Of a DNA stretch of 64,000 nucleotides, positions 9,991 through 19,213 are shown in pieces. A model generated the notes under the pieces. It was not told the DNA's origin, did no database searches, and saw nothing but the letters and a program-made list of their open reading frames with translations. The stretch lies in assembly GCF_900101495.1 (NCBI RefSeq), contig NZ_FMUS01000007.1, forward strand, positions 62,001 through 126,000, read 5' to 3'. The first letter of the stretch is position 1. Each line of letters begins with the position of its first letter. Both the position numbers and the translations under genes were made by a program. The stretch comes from Alkaliphilus peptidifermentans DSM 18978. GTDB lineage: Bacteria > Bacillota > Clostridia > Peptostreptococcales > Natronincolaceae.

Positions 9991-10182
9991 AATATTAATC
10001 CAAATGATAGTAGCGAGAGATATCCGTTAGGGTAGCCGAAGATGCAATATAAAAGGTGCCAGCCTTTTATAGAAACTTTCAGGCAAAGGTATCGCTGCTT
10101 GATGGAACTCTGGAGAGTCCGTAATCGGCGCCAAAGGAGAAATACATTGAATATGTAGAAGCTCTCAGGCTAAATACAGAGG
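9991..10182 (+). ncRNA. Tandem glycine riboswitch upstream of gcvT (second copy)
   Basis: It has the same two-aptamer structure as the copy upstream of lpd. It is nearly identical over about 190 bases, including the leader AATATTAATCCAAATGA and both cores (GTAGCGAGAGATA, GGCGCCAAAGGAG, GCTCTCAGGC). Differences sit mainly in peripheral loops, for example CCCAAAGGGT against CCGTTAGGGT. It controls the gcvT operon. Confidence 0.95.
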
Positions 10183-10228
10183 AGTATAATGGTAACCTAT
10201 TTTGTGGTGCTATTATATTCCTTTTTCA
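10178..10228 (+). terminator. Expression-platform terminator of the gcvT glycine riboswitch
   Basis: AGAGGAGTATAAT pairs with ATTATATTCCTTT (with G-U pairs), followed by a T-run. The arrangement is the same as in the lpd copy. Confidence 0.85.
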
Positions 10229-10275
10229 TTTTCAAGAAAATGCTCTTTTTTTAACAATGTGAAGGAGGTAAATAA

Positions 10276-11385
10276 ATGTCTGAATTAAAAAGAACATCAC
10301 TGTTCCAAGTTCATCAAAACCATGGAGGGAAATTGGTAGATTATTCTGGCTGGTCATTACCAGTTCAATACGAAGGTATTACTGCCGAGCATGAAGCTGT
10401 AAGAACAGCCGTAGGGCTATTTGATGTATCCCATATGGGAGAAGTGGAAGTCAAAGGTAGTGATGCTGAAGCTTATTTGCAAAATCTTGTAACCAATGAT
10501 GTATCAATCTTAGAAGACAATCAGGTCCTGTACACCTTCATGTGCTACCCTCATGGAGGAATTGTTGACGATTTACTGGTTTATAAATATTCAAAAGAAC
10601 ACTATCTTCTAGTAATTAATGCAGGAAACATAGATAAGGATTTTTCATGGATGAAGGATAATAAAAGGAATTATGATGTGGAGTTAAACAATATTTCTGA
10701 AGAAATATCAGAAATAGCTATTCAGGGCCCAAAGGCAGAAGAGGTGCTACAAAAATTGACTAATGAGGACTTATCAAGAATAGGTTTCTTCTATTGTAAG
10801 CAAAATATAGACGTAGCTGGAGCTAAATGTTTAATATCAAGAACGGGATATACAGGAGAGGACGGCTTCGAAATATACCTAAATCACCAAGATGCAGAAA
10901 AGGTATGGAAGCAATTGATGGAGGCTGGAGAAAAGGAAGGTATCAAGCCTGCAGGGTTGGGTGCAAGAGACACCCTGAGATTTGAAGCTACACTGCCCCT
11001 TTATGGTAATGAAATTAGTGAAAAAATCACACCCCTTGAAGCAGGCTTAGGCTTTTTTGTGAAGCTTAATAAAGAAAATTTTATTGGCAAAGAAGCATTG
11101 GTAAAACAAAAACAAGAGGGCTTAAAAAGAAAAATTGTGGGTTTTGAAATGGTTGATAAAGGTATACCGAGGAATGGATATGAAATTGTGGCAGATAATG
11201 GACAAATAATTGGTTTTGTAACTACTGGCTATCAATCGCCAACCTTAAAAAGAACCATAGGCCTTGCTATTGTTGATGCTGACTACAATGAGCTGGATAC
11301 ACCTATCAATGTGCAAGTAAGAAATAGACTATTGAAGGCAAAGGTTATTAGTAAAAGATTTTACCAAAAAAACTATAAAAAATAA
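10276..11385 (+). CDS. gcvT: Glycine cleavage system T protein, aminomethyltransferase
   Basis: A 369-aa enzyme of full length. It releases ammonia from aminomethyl-lipoyl GcvH and loads the one-carbon unit on tetrahydrofolate. The sequence shows the family N-terminus ([17 protein letters not shown]), [29 protein letters not shown] and the GARDTLR folate-site motif. GTGAAGGAGGTAAATAA precedes the ATG. It is the first gene of gcvT-gcvH-gcvPA-gcvPB, with gcvH 17 bp on. Confidence 0.97.
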   Translation: MSELKRTSLFQVHQNHGGKLVDYSGWSLPVQYEGITAEHEAVRTAVGLFDVSHMGEVEVKGSDAEAYLQNLVTNDVSILEDNQVLYTFMCYPHGGIVDDLLVYKYSKEHYLLVINAGNIDKDFSWMKDNKRNYDVELNNISEEISEIAIQGPKAEEVLQKLTNEDLSRIGFFYCKQNIDVAGAKCLISRTGYTGEDGFEIYLNHQDAEKVWKQLMEAGEKEGIKPAGLGARDTLRFEATLPLYGNEISEKITPLEAGLGFFVKLNKENFIGKEALVKQKQEGLKRKIVGFEMVDKGIPRNGYEIVADNGQIIGFVTTGYQSPTLKRTIGLAIVDADYNELDTPINVQVRNRLLKAKVISKRFYQKNYKK

Positions 11386-11402
11386 ATGAGGAGGATTTAA
11401 CT

Positions 11403-11792
11403 ATGAATTCAAAGGTTTTAGAAGATTTATTATACTCAAAAGATCATGAGTGGGTTAAGGTAGAAGGAAATAAGGCATATATCGGAATTACAGATTATGC
11501 ACAGCATGCACTAGGAGAAATCGTTTACGTAGAATTACCTGCAGAAGAAGATGAATTTAGCAGGGGGGATGCCTTTGGAGTAATTGAATCAGTTAAGGCA
11601 GCTTCCGATGCATATATTCCTTTTGGAGGAACAGTTGTAGAAGTAAATGAAGCATTAGAGGACTCTCCAGAGCAAATAAACCAATTACCCTATGAAAGCT
11701 GGCTAGTTGCTATAGAAATTGCTGATGAATCAGAGCTTAATGATTTAATGAGTGCGAAGGAGTATGAAGAATTCTGTTCAAAGGAGGATTAA
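11403..11792 (+). CDS. gcvH: Glycine cleavage system H protein (lipoyl carrier)
   Basis: A 129-aa carrier that shuttles the aminomethyl group between P, T and L proteins. The lipoylation motif [11 protein letters not shown] carries the modified lysine, and DHEWVK and [19 protein letters not shown] are typical. A GGAGG site lies before the ATG. The stop is 3 bp before gcvPA. It would be the main substrate of LipB and LipA encoded downstream. Confidence 0.97.
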   Translation: MNSKVLEDLLYSKDHEWVKVEGNKAYIGITDYAQHALGEIVYVELPAEEDEFSRGDAFGVIESVKAASDAYIPFGGTVVEVNEALEDSPEQINQLPYESWLVAIEIADESELNDLMSAKEYEEFCSKED

Positions 11793-11795
11793 TTT

Positions 11796-13136
11796 ATGCA
11801 TCGTTATATACCAAACACAGACGCTGACAAAAAGTTAATGCTGGATACTATCGGAGTCAAATCAACAAATGACTTATTTATTGATATTCCAGAGGAAATA
11901 CGACTAAAAAGGTCTTTGGAACTAGGGAAATCCATATCTGAACTAGAACTATCCCGTCACATGAAGGAGCTAATTTCTAAGAATAATGGAACCGATGAGT
12001 TAACATGCTTCTTAGGGGCTGGGGCCTATGATCACTATATTCCATCTATAGTAAAGCACCTGGCAATGAGGTCAGAATTCTATACTGCATACACACCTTA
12101 CCAAGCTGAAATAAGTCAAGGAACACTGCAAGTAATTTTTGAGTATCAAACAATGATATGCAATTTGACAGGAATGGATGTCACAAATGCTTCAATGTAC
12201 GATGGTCCAACTGCATGTGGTGAGGGGGCTGTTATGGCCTGTGAAGCAACTAGAAGAAAATCTGTAGTAGTATCAAAGACTGTTGATCCAGAGGTTCGCA
12301 AGGTAGTTAAAACCTATTTGCAGCTACGTGATATTGCGGTAATAGAAGTAGATATGGCTGAGGGTGTGACTGATGTTGAAAAGCTGAAGAATGCCGTAAG
12401 TAAGGACACGGCAGGTGTTATTGTTCAAAGTCCAAACTTTTTCGGCATCATTGAGGATGTAACTGAGGTAGAGAAAATTACCCATGATAATAAAGCTAAT
12501 TTTATAATGTATGTTGATCCCATTTCTTTAGGAATATTAAAGAAGCCTTCGGAGCTAGGGGCAGATATTGTTGTGGGTGAAGGACAATCCCTTGGTAATC
12601 AGCTTAACTTTGGTGGTCCATATTTAGGGTTTCTCGCAGCTAATTCAAAGCTGGTAAGAAAAATGCCAGGAAGAATTGTAGGGCAATCACAAGATTTAGA
12701 TGGCAAAAGAGCATTTGTACTAACTTTACAAGCAAGAGAGCAGCATATTAGAAGATATAAGGCTACATCAAATATTTGCTCTAATCAAGGCTTAAATGCA
12801 TTGATGGCGGCTATTTACTTAATTACTATGGGCAAGAAGGGCTTAAGGGAAGTAGCCACACTTACAACAAAAAAGGCCCATTATGCCTTTAATGAGATTA
12901 CAAAGAGTGGAAAATTCAAGCCGGTATTTAACAAGCCCTTCTTTAAGGAATTTGTTATAACAAGTGACATAAAGGCCAATGAAGTTAATAAAGAGCTTTT
13001 AAAGGATAGTATCCTTGGAGGCTATGAGTTGGAACATAATTATGAGGAATTAGAAAACGGCCTTCTAATGTGTGTTACAGAAAAGAGAACAAGACAAGAG
13101 ATAGATGGATTAGTTCGGATTATGGAGGTGCTTTAG
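11796..13136 (+). CDS. gcvPA: Glycine decarboxylase subunit 1 (P protein alpha)
   Basis: 446 aa, the N-terminal half of the two-subunit P protein used by Firmicutes and archaea. It begins [16 protein letters not shown] and contains [13 protein letters not shown] and [14 protein letters not shown]. With gcvPB it decarboxylates glycine and transfers the methylamine to GcvH. AAAGGAGGATTAATTT precedes the ATG, and its stop abuts the gcvPB start (13136/13137). The PLP lysine is on the partner subunit. Confidence 0.96.
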   Translation: MHRYIPNTDADKKLMLDTIGVKSTNDLFIDIPEEIRLKRSLELGKSISELELSRHMKELISKNNGTDELTCFLGAGAYDHYIPSIVKHLAMRSEFYTAYTPYQAEISQGTLQVIFEYQTMICNLTGMDVTNASMYDGPTACGEGAVMACEATRRKSVVVSKTVDPEVRKVVKTYLQLRDIAVIEVDMAEGVTDVEKLKNAVSKDTAGVIVQSPNFFGIIEDVTEVEKITHDNKANFIMYVDPISLGILKKPSELGADIVVGEGQSLGNQLNFGGPYLGFLAANSKLVRKMPGRIVGQSQDLDGKRAFVLTLQAREQHIRRYKATSNICSNQGLNALMAAIYLITMGKKGLREVATLTTKKAHYAFNEITKSGKFKPVFNKPFFKEFVITSDIKANEVNKELLKDSILGGYELEHNYEELENGLLMCVTEKRTRQEIDGLVRIMEVL

Positions 13137-14591
13137 ATGAAGGAATATAATCAATTAATATTTGAAGCTTCAAAGGAAGGTAGGAAGGCCTATTCCTTAC
13201 CTGAATGTGATGTGGATATGGCATCAGTTGAAGAACTACTACCATCAGAATTCCTTAGCGATGAAGAACTTAATCTACCGGAGGTTAGTGAAGTTGATAT
13301 TGTAAGACACTTCACCCTTCTATCCAATAAAAATTATGGTGTAGATACAGGGTTTTATCCATTGGGCTCTTGTACCATGAAGTATAATCCTAAAATAAAT
13401 GAAGATATGGCTTCATTAAGTGGGTTTTCTACTCTACATCCATACCAGCCAAGGGAAACTGTACAAGGTGCATTAGAGGTTATGTATAACCTTGATAAAA
13501 TGTTGGCAGAAATTGCTGGTATGTCAAAAATGAGTCTTCAACCAGCCGCCGGTGCTCATGGAGAAATGGCAGGATTAATGATTATTAAGGCTTATCATGA
13601 AAAGAGGGGAGATTTAAAAAGAAACAAGATAATTGTACCGGATTCTGCCCATGGAACTAATCCTGCATCTGCCGCTGTTGCTGGTTTTGATGTGGTGGAG
13701 ATTAAATCAGATGAAAATGGTGGAGTAGATATTGAAAGCTTAAAGGCTGTATTGAATGATGAAATTGCCGGGCTGATGCTTACAAATCCAAGTACATTAG
13801 GGTTGTTTGAAAAGAATATAAAAGTGATAGCCGACCTTGTACATGAAGCTGGAGGCTTGCTTTATTACGATGGAGCAAATATGAATGCTATTATGGGAAT
13901 CTGTAGACCCGGGGACATGGGCTTTGATGTAATCCACTTCAATCTCCATAAGACTTTCTCCACACCCCATGGAGGAGGAGGACCAGGAAGTGGACCAATA
14001 GGAGTAAGGGAGGATTTAGTACCCTTTCTGCCAGTGCCAATTGTTGAAAAACAAGATGACGGCTATTATCTAAATTATGATTTGCCTCATTCTATTGGTA
14101 AGATAAAGGGCTTTTATGGGCACTTTGGTGTGATGGTAAGGGCCTATGCATATATACTATCTATGGGGGCTGAGGGGCTTAAGGAGGTAAGTGAAACCGC
14201 TGTACTTAACGCCAACTACCTAATGAATAGGCTAAAATCCCATTATAAGATTGCTGTTGATCAAATTTGTATGCATGAATTTATATTAGAAGGCTTAAAA
14301 GAAAATACATTGGAAGTAACTACGTTAGATTTAGCAAAAAGACTTTTAGACTATGGATATCATCCACCAACTATTTACTTCCCACTTATAGTTGATGGAG
14401 CAATTATGATAGAGCCTACAGAAACAGAAAGTCGCGAAACTCTTGATAGCTTTGTTAATGCAATGATTAAATTGGCTGAAGAAGCAAAGGAAGATCCAAA
14501 GCTTTTAAAGGAAGCTCCCTACAGTATGCCAGTTAGAAGAATTGATGAGGCCAAGGCTGCCAGAGAAATGGTTTTAAAGTGGAGTAAATAA
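13137..14591 (+). CDS. gcvPB: Glycine decarboxylase subunit 2 (P protein beta)
   Basis: 484 aa, the PLP-carrying half of the P protein. The sequence shows [34 protein letters not shown] and the PLP-lysine motif [18 protein letters not shown]. Translation is probably coupled to gcvPA, because its ATG follows the gcvPA stop directly and GGAGGTGCTTTAG lies in the end of that gene. The selenoprotein gene follows 29 bp downstream with its own AAAGGAGGG site. Confidence 0.96.
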   Translation: MKEYNQLIFEASKEGRKAYSLPECDVDMASVEELLPSEFLSDEELNLPEVSEVDIVRHFTLLSNKNYGVDTGFYPLGSCTMKYNPKINEDMASLSGFSTLHPYQPRETVQGALEVMYNLDKMLAEIAGMSKMSLQPAAGAHGEMAGLMIIKAYHEKRGDLKRNKIIVPDSAHGTNPASAAVAGFDVVEIKSDENGGVDIESLKAVLNDEIAGLMLTNPSTLGLFEKNIKVIADLVHEAGGLLYYDGANMNAIMGICRPGDMGFDVIHFNLHKTFSTPHGGGGPGSGPIGVREDLVPFLPVPIVEKQDDGYYLNYDLPHSIGKIKGFYGHFGVMVRAYAYILSMGAEGLKEVSETAVLNANYLMNRLKSHYKIAVDQICMHEFILEGLKENTLEVTTLDLAKRLLDYGYHPPTIYFPLIVDGAIMIEPTETESRETLDSFVNAMIKLAEEAKEDPKLLKEAPYSMPVRRIDEAKAAREMVLKWSK

Positions 14592-14620
14592 TAACCAGAA
14601 TACTAAAGGAGGGACAAACA

Positions 14621-14917
14621 ATGATTTTTCAAGATGGAAATTTAGAGGAGTCACTGGTAGAAAGCATAAAGAAATCAATTGAAGAAAGAAAAGCAAATGC
14701 TTGCTCAACGTGAGATATGGCAAATGTACTTGCAGTCGCCTGGGGCGTCAAGGAAATGGTTGAACCAAGTCAAGCAGATGCTGTAAGAGAGTATATAAAG
14801 AGTATGGAAGGCTCAAAAGTCCAGTTGGATACTGGTGAAACAGCAACCCTTTTAAAGGGAGATGTAAAGGAAAAAAATGATAAGGCTACATTGATTTATA
14901 GATATCAGTTGATGTAG
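14621..14917 (+). CDS. Small UGA-containing selenoprotein with C-S-T-U motif in the gcv operon
   Basis: Reading from ATG at 14621 (AAAGGAGGGACAAACA upstream) gives 30 codons, an in-frame TGA at 14711-14713, then 67 more codons to TAG, for 98 aa in all. The residues around the TGA are NACST-U-DMANVLAVAW, a CxxU redox motif (Cys28, Sec31). Annotation that stops at TGA would give a meaningless 30-mer plus an artificial ORF from 14717 with no ribosome binding site. A compact stem-loop lies 15-40 bases after the TGA, where a bacterial SECIS is expected. The protein is acidic, has no signal peptide or membrane segment, and has only one Cys. I recall small selenoproteins reported near glycine decarboxylase genes in amino-acid-fermenting clostridia, but I cannot assign a confirmed name or reaction. 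The neighbours suggest a redox role linked to GcvH, Lpd or lipoyl groups (inference). Confidence 0.87.
14729..14752 (+). promoter_or_regulatory. Candidate bacterial SECIS hairpin
   Basis: CTTG (14729-14732) pairs with CAAG (14749-14752), and an inner stem CGCC/GGCG closes a loop TGG with G in second place. The apical loop starts 27 bases after the TGA. This is consistent with the known bSECIS spacing and the guanine near the start of the loop bound by SelB. The internal bulge is asymmetric (four bases against one). Function is inferred from position. Confidence 0.6.
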
Positions 14918-14934
14918 AAATAATAAATTAGATA

Positions 14935-14966
14935 ATGCCTCCCCTTTATTAAAGTGGGAGGTATTT
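14935..14966 (+). terminator. Stem-loop between the selenoprotein gene and lipB
   Basis: ATGCCTCCC pairs with GGGAGGTAT and an inner CTTT pairs with AAAG. The tail TTTAAATAAAG is a poor U-tract. It may act as a partial terminator or 3'-end stabiliser that lowers lipB-lipA expression relative to the gcv genes. Confidence 0.6.
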
Positions 14967-14984
14967 AAATAAAGGAGTATATAT

Positions 14985-15668
14985 ATGGATATCAATGTTT
15001 TATTTCTAGGAAAATGTGAATATAAAAGGGCCCTTGAAATTCAGTATCAGCTTCTTGAAAAGAGACAAAACAAAGAAATTGATGATACCCTTATATTGGT
15101 TGAACATCCTCCTGTTATTACAATGGGGAGAAGGGCAGAGTCCACAAACATTGTTGTCCCCTCCACAATATTAAAGGAGGAGGGAATTGAGATATTTGAG
15201 GCAAATAGGGGTGGTGACGTTACTTATCATGGGCCAGGACAGCTGGTTGGCTATCCTATTGTTGATATAAGAAGCTTTCCCATAGGTATAAGGGATTTTG
15301 TTGGTAAATTAGAGGATGTATTTATTAAGCTTCTTAAGAATGAGTTCGATATAGATGCAGGAAGAGAAAAAGAACATACTGGAGTATGGATAGAGGGAGA
15401 TAAAATAGTTGCAATTGGTTTAGCCGTTAAAAGGGGAGTAACAATGCATGGATTTGCATTTAATATTAATACTAAACTGGAGCATTTTAGACTAATAGTA
15501 CCCTGCGGAATAACCGATAAAGGTGTCACATCCATTGAGAAATTAAAGGAAACTACTTTTAATTTTGAAGAAGTAACAAAACTACTTCCTCAATATTATT
15601 CTAAGGAATTTGGTTATAAAAATATAAACATAATTGACATAGAATCTTTACAATTGGAGGTAATGTAA
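14985..15668 (+). CDS. lipB: Octanoyl-[ACP]:protein N-octanoyltransferase
   Basis: 227 aa. It moves octanoate from acyl carrier protein to the lipoyl lysine of GcvH, the first step of lipoate assembly. Motifs are [44 protein letters not shown] with the catalytic lysine, and [12 protein letters not shown] with the catalytic cysteine. It overlaps lipA by one base (TAATG). Its place after the gcv genes fits GcvH as the substrate. AAAGGAGTATATAT precedes the ATG. Confidence 0.96.
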   Translation: MDINVLFLGKCEYKRALEIQYQLLEKRQNKEIDDTLILVEHPPVITMGRRAESTNIVVPSTILKEEGIEIFEANRGGDVTYHGPGQLVGYPIVDIRSFPIGIRDFVGKLEDVFIKLLKNEFDIDAGREKEHTGVWIEGDKIVAIGLAVKRGVTMHGFAFNINTKLEHFRLIVPCGITDKGVTSIEKLKETTFNFEEVTKLLPQYYSKEFGYKNINIIDIESLQLEVM

Positions 15669-16534
15669 TGGCAGCAGATAGAAAACCCCATTGGTTAAGA
15701 ATTAAATTAAGACAGGGACATAACCTTGAGTATGTAAAGGAAACATTAGCGTCCCTGGATTTAAATACTGTTTGTGTGGAAGCTAACTGCCCTAATAAAA
15801 TAGAATGCTTTAGTAAAAAAACAGCTACCTTCATGATTTTAGGTAGGGAGTGCACTAGAAATTGTAGCTTCTGTAATGTTTCCCACGGAGTATTGCAGCA
15901 GGTCGATGTTAATGAGCCCGTAAATGTTGCTGAAGCAACAATAAAACTAGGGTTGAAGCATGTTGTAATTACATCGGTTACAAGGGATGATTTACCAGAT
16001 GGCGGGGCAGCTCATTTTGCAGAAGTAATAAAAGAGATTAAAAACAGAGATGAGAAAATTATAGTAGAGGTTTTAATACCAGATTTTCAGGGAAGTGAAG
16101 CTGCCCTAGCCAAGGTTGTGGCTGAAAGACCCCATATTATAAATCATAATATAGAGACTGTACCACGTTTATATAATGAGGTTAGACCAATGGCAGGGTA
16201 TAGGCAATCATTAGAGCTGTTGAAGAATGTTAAAAAAATAGACAATGAAATTATAACTAAGTCTGGAATTATGCTTGGCCTTGGAGAAACTGAAGCAGAA
16301 GTTGAGGAGGTTATGGCTGACTTAAGAAGCGTTGGTTGCGACCTGCTGACAATAGGGCAGTATCTTGCTCCTAGCAAAGCCCATTACCCAATTAAAGAGT
16401 ATATTACTCCTGAAGCATTTGAAGAGTATCGAATTAAAGGATTAGATTTAGGGTTTAAATTTGTTGCTTCAAGCCCTCTTGTAAGAAGCTCTTACCATGC
16501 GGCAGAAATGTATGAAGCTGACAATCGTGAATGA
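15668..16534 (+). CDS. lipA: Lipoyl synthase (radical SAM)
   Basis: 288 aa. It inserts sulfur at C6 and C8 of the protein-bound octanoyl group. The radical SAM cluster motif is CTRNCSFC. The auxiliary cluster motif is [12 protein letters not shown] near residue 40. The C-terminal [11 protein letters not shown] holds the conserved serine that ligates the auxiliary cluster. LEGG-like TTGGAGGTA before the ATG is the ribosome site, and translation is coupled to lipB. Together with lipB it completes a local lipoate supply for GcvH. Confidence 0.97.
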   Translation: MAADRKPHWLRIKLRQGHNLEYVKETLASLDLNTVCVEANCPNKIECFSKKTATFMILGRECTRNCSFCNVSHGVLQQVDVNEPVNVAEATIKLGLKHVVITSVTRDDLPDGGAAHFAEVIKEIKNRDEKIIVEVLIPDFQGSEAALAKVVAERPHIINHNIETVPRLYNEVRPMAGYRQSLELLKNVKKIDNEIITKSGIMLGLGETEAEVEEVMADLRSVGCDLLTIGQYLAPSKAHYPIKEYITPEAFEEYRIKGLDLGFKFVASSPLVRSSYHAAEMYEADNRE

Positions 16535-16549
16535 AAAATGTTGAATGTT

Positions 16550-16577
16550 TGTCATTCTGAAGGAACTGGAGAATCTT
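16550..16577 (+). repeat. Possible degenerate dispersed-repeat remnant
   Basis: TGTCATTCTGAAGG followed by AACTGGAGAATCTT resembles a short dispersed motif (TGTCATTCTGAG to GAAGAATCT) that I recall from many bacterial genomes. Only one copy is visible in this window, so its repeat status is not shown here. Confidence 0.3.
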
Positions 16578-16672
16578 ATTTAAATTCATTATTTTTGAGT
16601 GCTTTTTAATCGAATAAGTGGGTATATTATTGATAAGATAATAGAGTATTCGATTGAAAGGAGGAAAGAAAA

Positions 16673-17149
16673 GTGAAGGAGATAATTTTAGCCGGAGGTT
16701 GTTTTTGGGGTGTTGAAGCGTATTTTTCAAAGGTTAAAGGAGTTATAGAGACTGAGGTGGGATATGCCAACGGGAATGTTAAAAACCCCACTTATCAACA
16801 GGTGTGCAATACATATACAGGACATGCTGAGGTTTGTCGTATTAAGTATGACAACGAAGAACTAGGCTTAGAGGAGCTACTACAACGATTTTTCAAGATA
16901 ATTGATCCCATAGCAATCAATAGACAAGGACCAGATATAGGCCATCAATATCGATCGGGTATATTTTATACAGACGAAGGTGATCAAAATACAATTATAA
17001 AAGTACTAAATCAGCAACAAGAACGATATTCTCGGAAGATTGTTACAGAGATAGAACCCTTGAAGGCCTATTATAAGGCAGAAGAATATCATCAGAAATA
17101 CTTAGAAAAGAATCCAAATGGATACTGCCATATTAGTCTTGATGATTAA
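16673..17149 (+). CDS. msrA: Peptide-methionine (S)-S-oxide reductase
   Basis: A 158-aa protein repair enzyme that reduces methionine-S-sulfoxide. The start codon is GTG at 16673, fixed by AAAGGAGGAAAG. The catalytic motif is [11 protein letters not shown] with Cys10. Later motifs are YANGNV, TGHAEVC and [10 protein letters not shown]. Cys in the C-terminal PNGYCHISL is a likely resolving residue. The catalytic position is cysteine, not selenocysteine, even though the organism evidently decodes Sec. No MsrB domain is fused or adjacent. Confidence 0.95.
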   Translation: MKEIILAGGCFWGVEAYFSKVKGVIETEVGYANGNVKNPTYQQVCNTYTGHAEVCRIKYDNEELGLEELLQRFFKIIDPIAINRQGPDIGHQYRSGIFYTDEGDQNTIIKVLNQQQERYSRKIVTEIEPLKAYYKAEEYHQKYLEKNPNGYCHISLDD

Positions 17150-17160
17150 AAAGATATTCA

Positions 17161-17213
17161 AAAACCCAGCATCCTTAAATGCTTTAAAAATACTGATAGT
17201 GCTGGGTTTTACT
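17161..17213 (+). terminator. Terminator after msrA
   Basis: AAAACCCAGCA pairs perfectly with TGCTGGGTTTT (11 bp) over a 28-base AT-rich loop. The right arm supplies the T-tract. Confidence 0.75.
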
Positions 17214-17389
17214 ATGCTGGGAATCTGTTGATGAGTAATTGAATTTACTTAAAAAACAATAATTATATAGTTTTAAGATATGGGGAATTTTATCAAATTA
17301 TTAAATATTTGTATAGATATCTGGCAAGGTATTTATTTTTTTTTATAGAAATATATATAGTAATGATAATTCTAGGGGGATTTTTGACA

Positions 17390-19162
17390 ATGAAAAAAAT
17401 TATTTGGGTTCCAATTCTAATTATGATATTTTTAGTATCTTTTTTATTAATAGATATATTTCCTGCTAGACATGAAGAAAGCAAAAGTAATGTTAAGGCA
17501 GACTCTTATTTAGATCAGGCAACAGGGCCAATTGAGGAGCTTGAATTATTGGAAGTGCTTAAGGCGGATAGAACTGCCACTGGCGAAGAGGCATTAAAGG
17601 TATTGGCAGAGAGGGTTGATGCAACTGGCTATATCTCTAATTTAATTTTAGCTGAGAGATTTGAAGAAAAAGATGAGGACTCTGTGGGCTTTTATCAAAA
17701 AGCACTAGAACTTTATGATACACGAGAAATTCAATTGAAGCTAGCAGATGCTTTGGGTGCAAGGGGAGATATAGAGGAAGCAATATTAATTTACATGACA
17801 CTGATACAGGATGACAGAGCTATTAAAGCTATGATGGAATTGGGCGTAGAGTACTCTGTTATAGTGAATAAACTATTGGAGGGTAATCATAACGTTATAG
17901 CCCTTCAATTTATTAAAAAAAATATTCCCAATGTTGACAATGATGAAGCAGAAATATTAAACAAACAATACGCATTATTATTGGCAAGGACAGAGGCCTA
18001 TACAAAAGCTATCCCATTAATGGAGGATATAATTGAATTGGGAGAAACTGATGATGACTTTATGTGGTGGTATGGGAGAAGTCTCGAAGGTTTGGGAGAA
18101 AAAGATAAAGCAATAGAAGTATATAAGGGGTTAGATAAAATAGGAGCCTATAGGTTAGGTTTATTACTTGAGGAGAAGGGTATTTTAGAAGAGGCTGCTA
18201 TTGCCTATATAAATAGTACCGCTCATATTTCTCGATGGAAGGGTGCCAGAATTTTAGATGATTTTCAAAGGGAAGAGGAAGCACTAAAGGTTTATTATGA
18301 ATTGGCTAAAGAAACGGGCTCTTACCAAGAGGATGCAGCTTACCGTGCCTATGTACTACAAACAAAGCTTAATATTCCAGTTGAAGATGAGGTAATTGAA
18401 GTTCTGGAAAAATCGCCAGCCTGGATGATGGCCTTGGGAAGAGAATACCAGTGGCAATTGGAGGAGGACATGACCCCAAAGCTACCGGAATTTTTGAATC
18501 GAGTTAAGATATTTGAATCGAATCAAAAATATGAAATAGCAGAAATTGAGAAGGCTATAGGAGAAAAGTATACCTCTACTGCAGAAAAGCTGGGTTTGGG
18601 TGAATGGTATCAACAGCAGGGACAGTTTTATATGGCTGTTAGGTGGGGAAGCAGAGCTTTAAATGAAGTGCCTAGTCGTAAAGCCTATGAATTGACATAT
18701 CAAAGGCCATTTCAAAAAGAGGTTTTATCAGCGGCAGAAGAATTTAACATAGACCCCTACCTAATTTGGGCAGTAATGAGGGAAGAAAGTCATTACAGAA
18801 CTGATGCATTATCGAGAGTAGGGGCCATGGGTCTTATGCAAATTATGCCAGCTACAGGACAAGATATAGCCAATAGATTAAAGGTTTCATACAGTGATAA
18901 GGATATGTTAAAGGCAGAAAAAAATATTCGATTTGGAGCCTTTTATATTAGCTTAATGCTTAATATGTTTGAAGGTGACTTAGATAAGGCTTTGGCAGCC
19001 TATAATGGTGGGCAAGGCAACGTAAGACGATGGAGTAGAACCACTGTTGGAGAAACTCCAGAAGGATTTCCTACATCAATAACCTTTATGGAAACCAGAC
19101 GGTATATTACAAAGGTGAAAAATTCATATTACACATACTTATGGCTATATGACGAAGAGTAA
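17390..19162 (+). CDS. Lytic transglycosylase (Slt family) with TPR-like N-terminal region
   Basis: 590 aa from ATG at 17390, chosen for AGGGGG about 9 bases upstream; an ATG 27 codons earlier would give an unusual N-terminus without a site. A membrane anchor covers residues about 3-22. Residues about 60-430 are helical repeats like the superhelical part of Slt70 (many ALELYD and EKDKAIEVY units). The C-terminal SLT domain has MREESHY with the catalytic glutamate, GAMGLMQIMPATG and LAAYNGGQGNV. It cleaves peptidoglycan glycan strands to 1,6-anhydro-muropeptides outside the membrane. It is monocistronic and ends in a terminator shared with the convergent aminopeptidase. Confidence 0.9.
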   Translation: MKKIIWVPILIMIFLVSFLLIDIFPARHEESKSNVKADSYLDQATGPIEELELLEVLKADRTATGEEALKVLAERVDATGYISNLILAERFEEKDEDSVGFYQKALELYDTREIQLKLADALGARGDIEEAILIYMTLIQDDRAIKAMMELGVEYSVIVNKLLEGNHNVIALQFIKKNIPNVDNDEAEILNKQYALLLARTEAYTKAIPLMEDIIELGETDDDFMWWYGRSLEGLGEKDKAIEVYKGLDKIGAYRLGLLLEEKGILEEAAIAYINSTAHISRWKGARILDDFQREEEALKVYYELAKETGSYQEDAAYRAYVLQTKLNIPVEDEVIEVLEKSPAWMMALGREYQWQLEEDMTPKLPEFLNRVKIFESNQKYEIAEIEKAIGEKYTSTAEKLGLGEWYQQQGQFYMAVRWGSRALNEVPSRKAYELTYQRPFQKEVLSAAEEFNIDPYLIWAVMREESHYRTDALSRVGAMGLMQIMPATGQDIANRLKVSYSDKDMLKAEKNIRFGAFYISLMLNMFEGDLDKALAAYNGGQGNVRRWSRTTVGETPEGFPTSITFMETRRYITKVKNSYYTYLWLYDEE

Positions 19163-19171
19163 GTATTCAAA

Positions 19172-19213
19172 TAATAATCCCCTTCACATGTAAGTGAAGG
19201 GGATCATTATTTT
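19172..19213. terminator. Bidirectional terminator between transglycosylase and aminopeptidase genes
   Basis: ATCCCCTTCAC pairs with GTGAAGGGGAT. It has T-rich DNA on the plus side (CATTATTTTAT) and on the minus side (TATTATTTGAA). It touches the stop codon of the minus-strand gene. Confidence 0.75.

Noticed and set aside
14717-14917. A separate 66-aa gene starting at ATG 14717
   Set aside because: It has no ribosome binding site, begins four bases after the TGA, and is better read as the C-terminal part of the selenoprotein.
16673-17149. MsrA as a selenoprotein
   Set aside because: The catalytic position in GGCFWG is encoded by a normal Cys codon.
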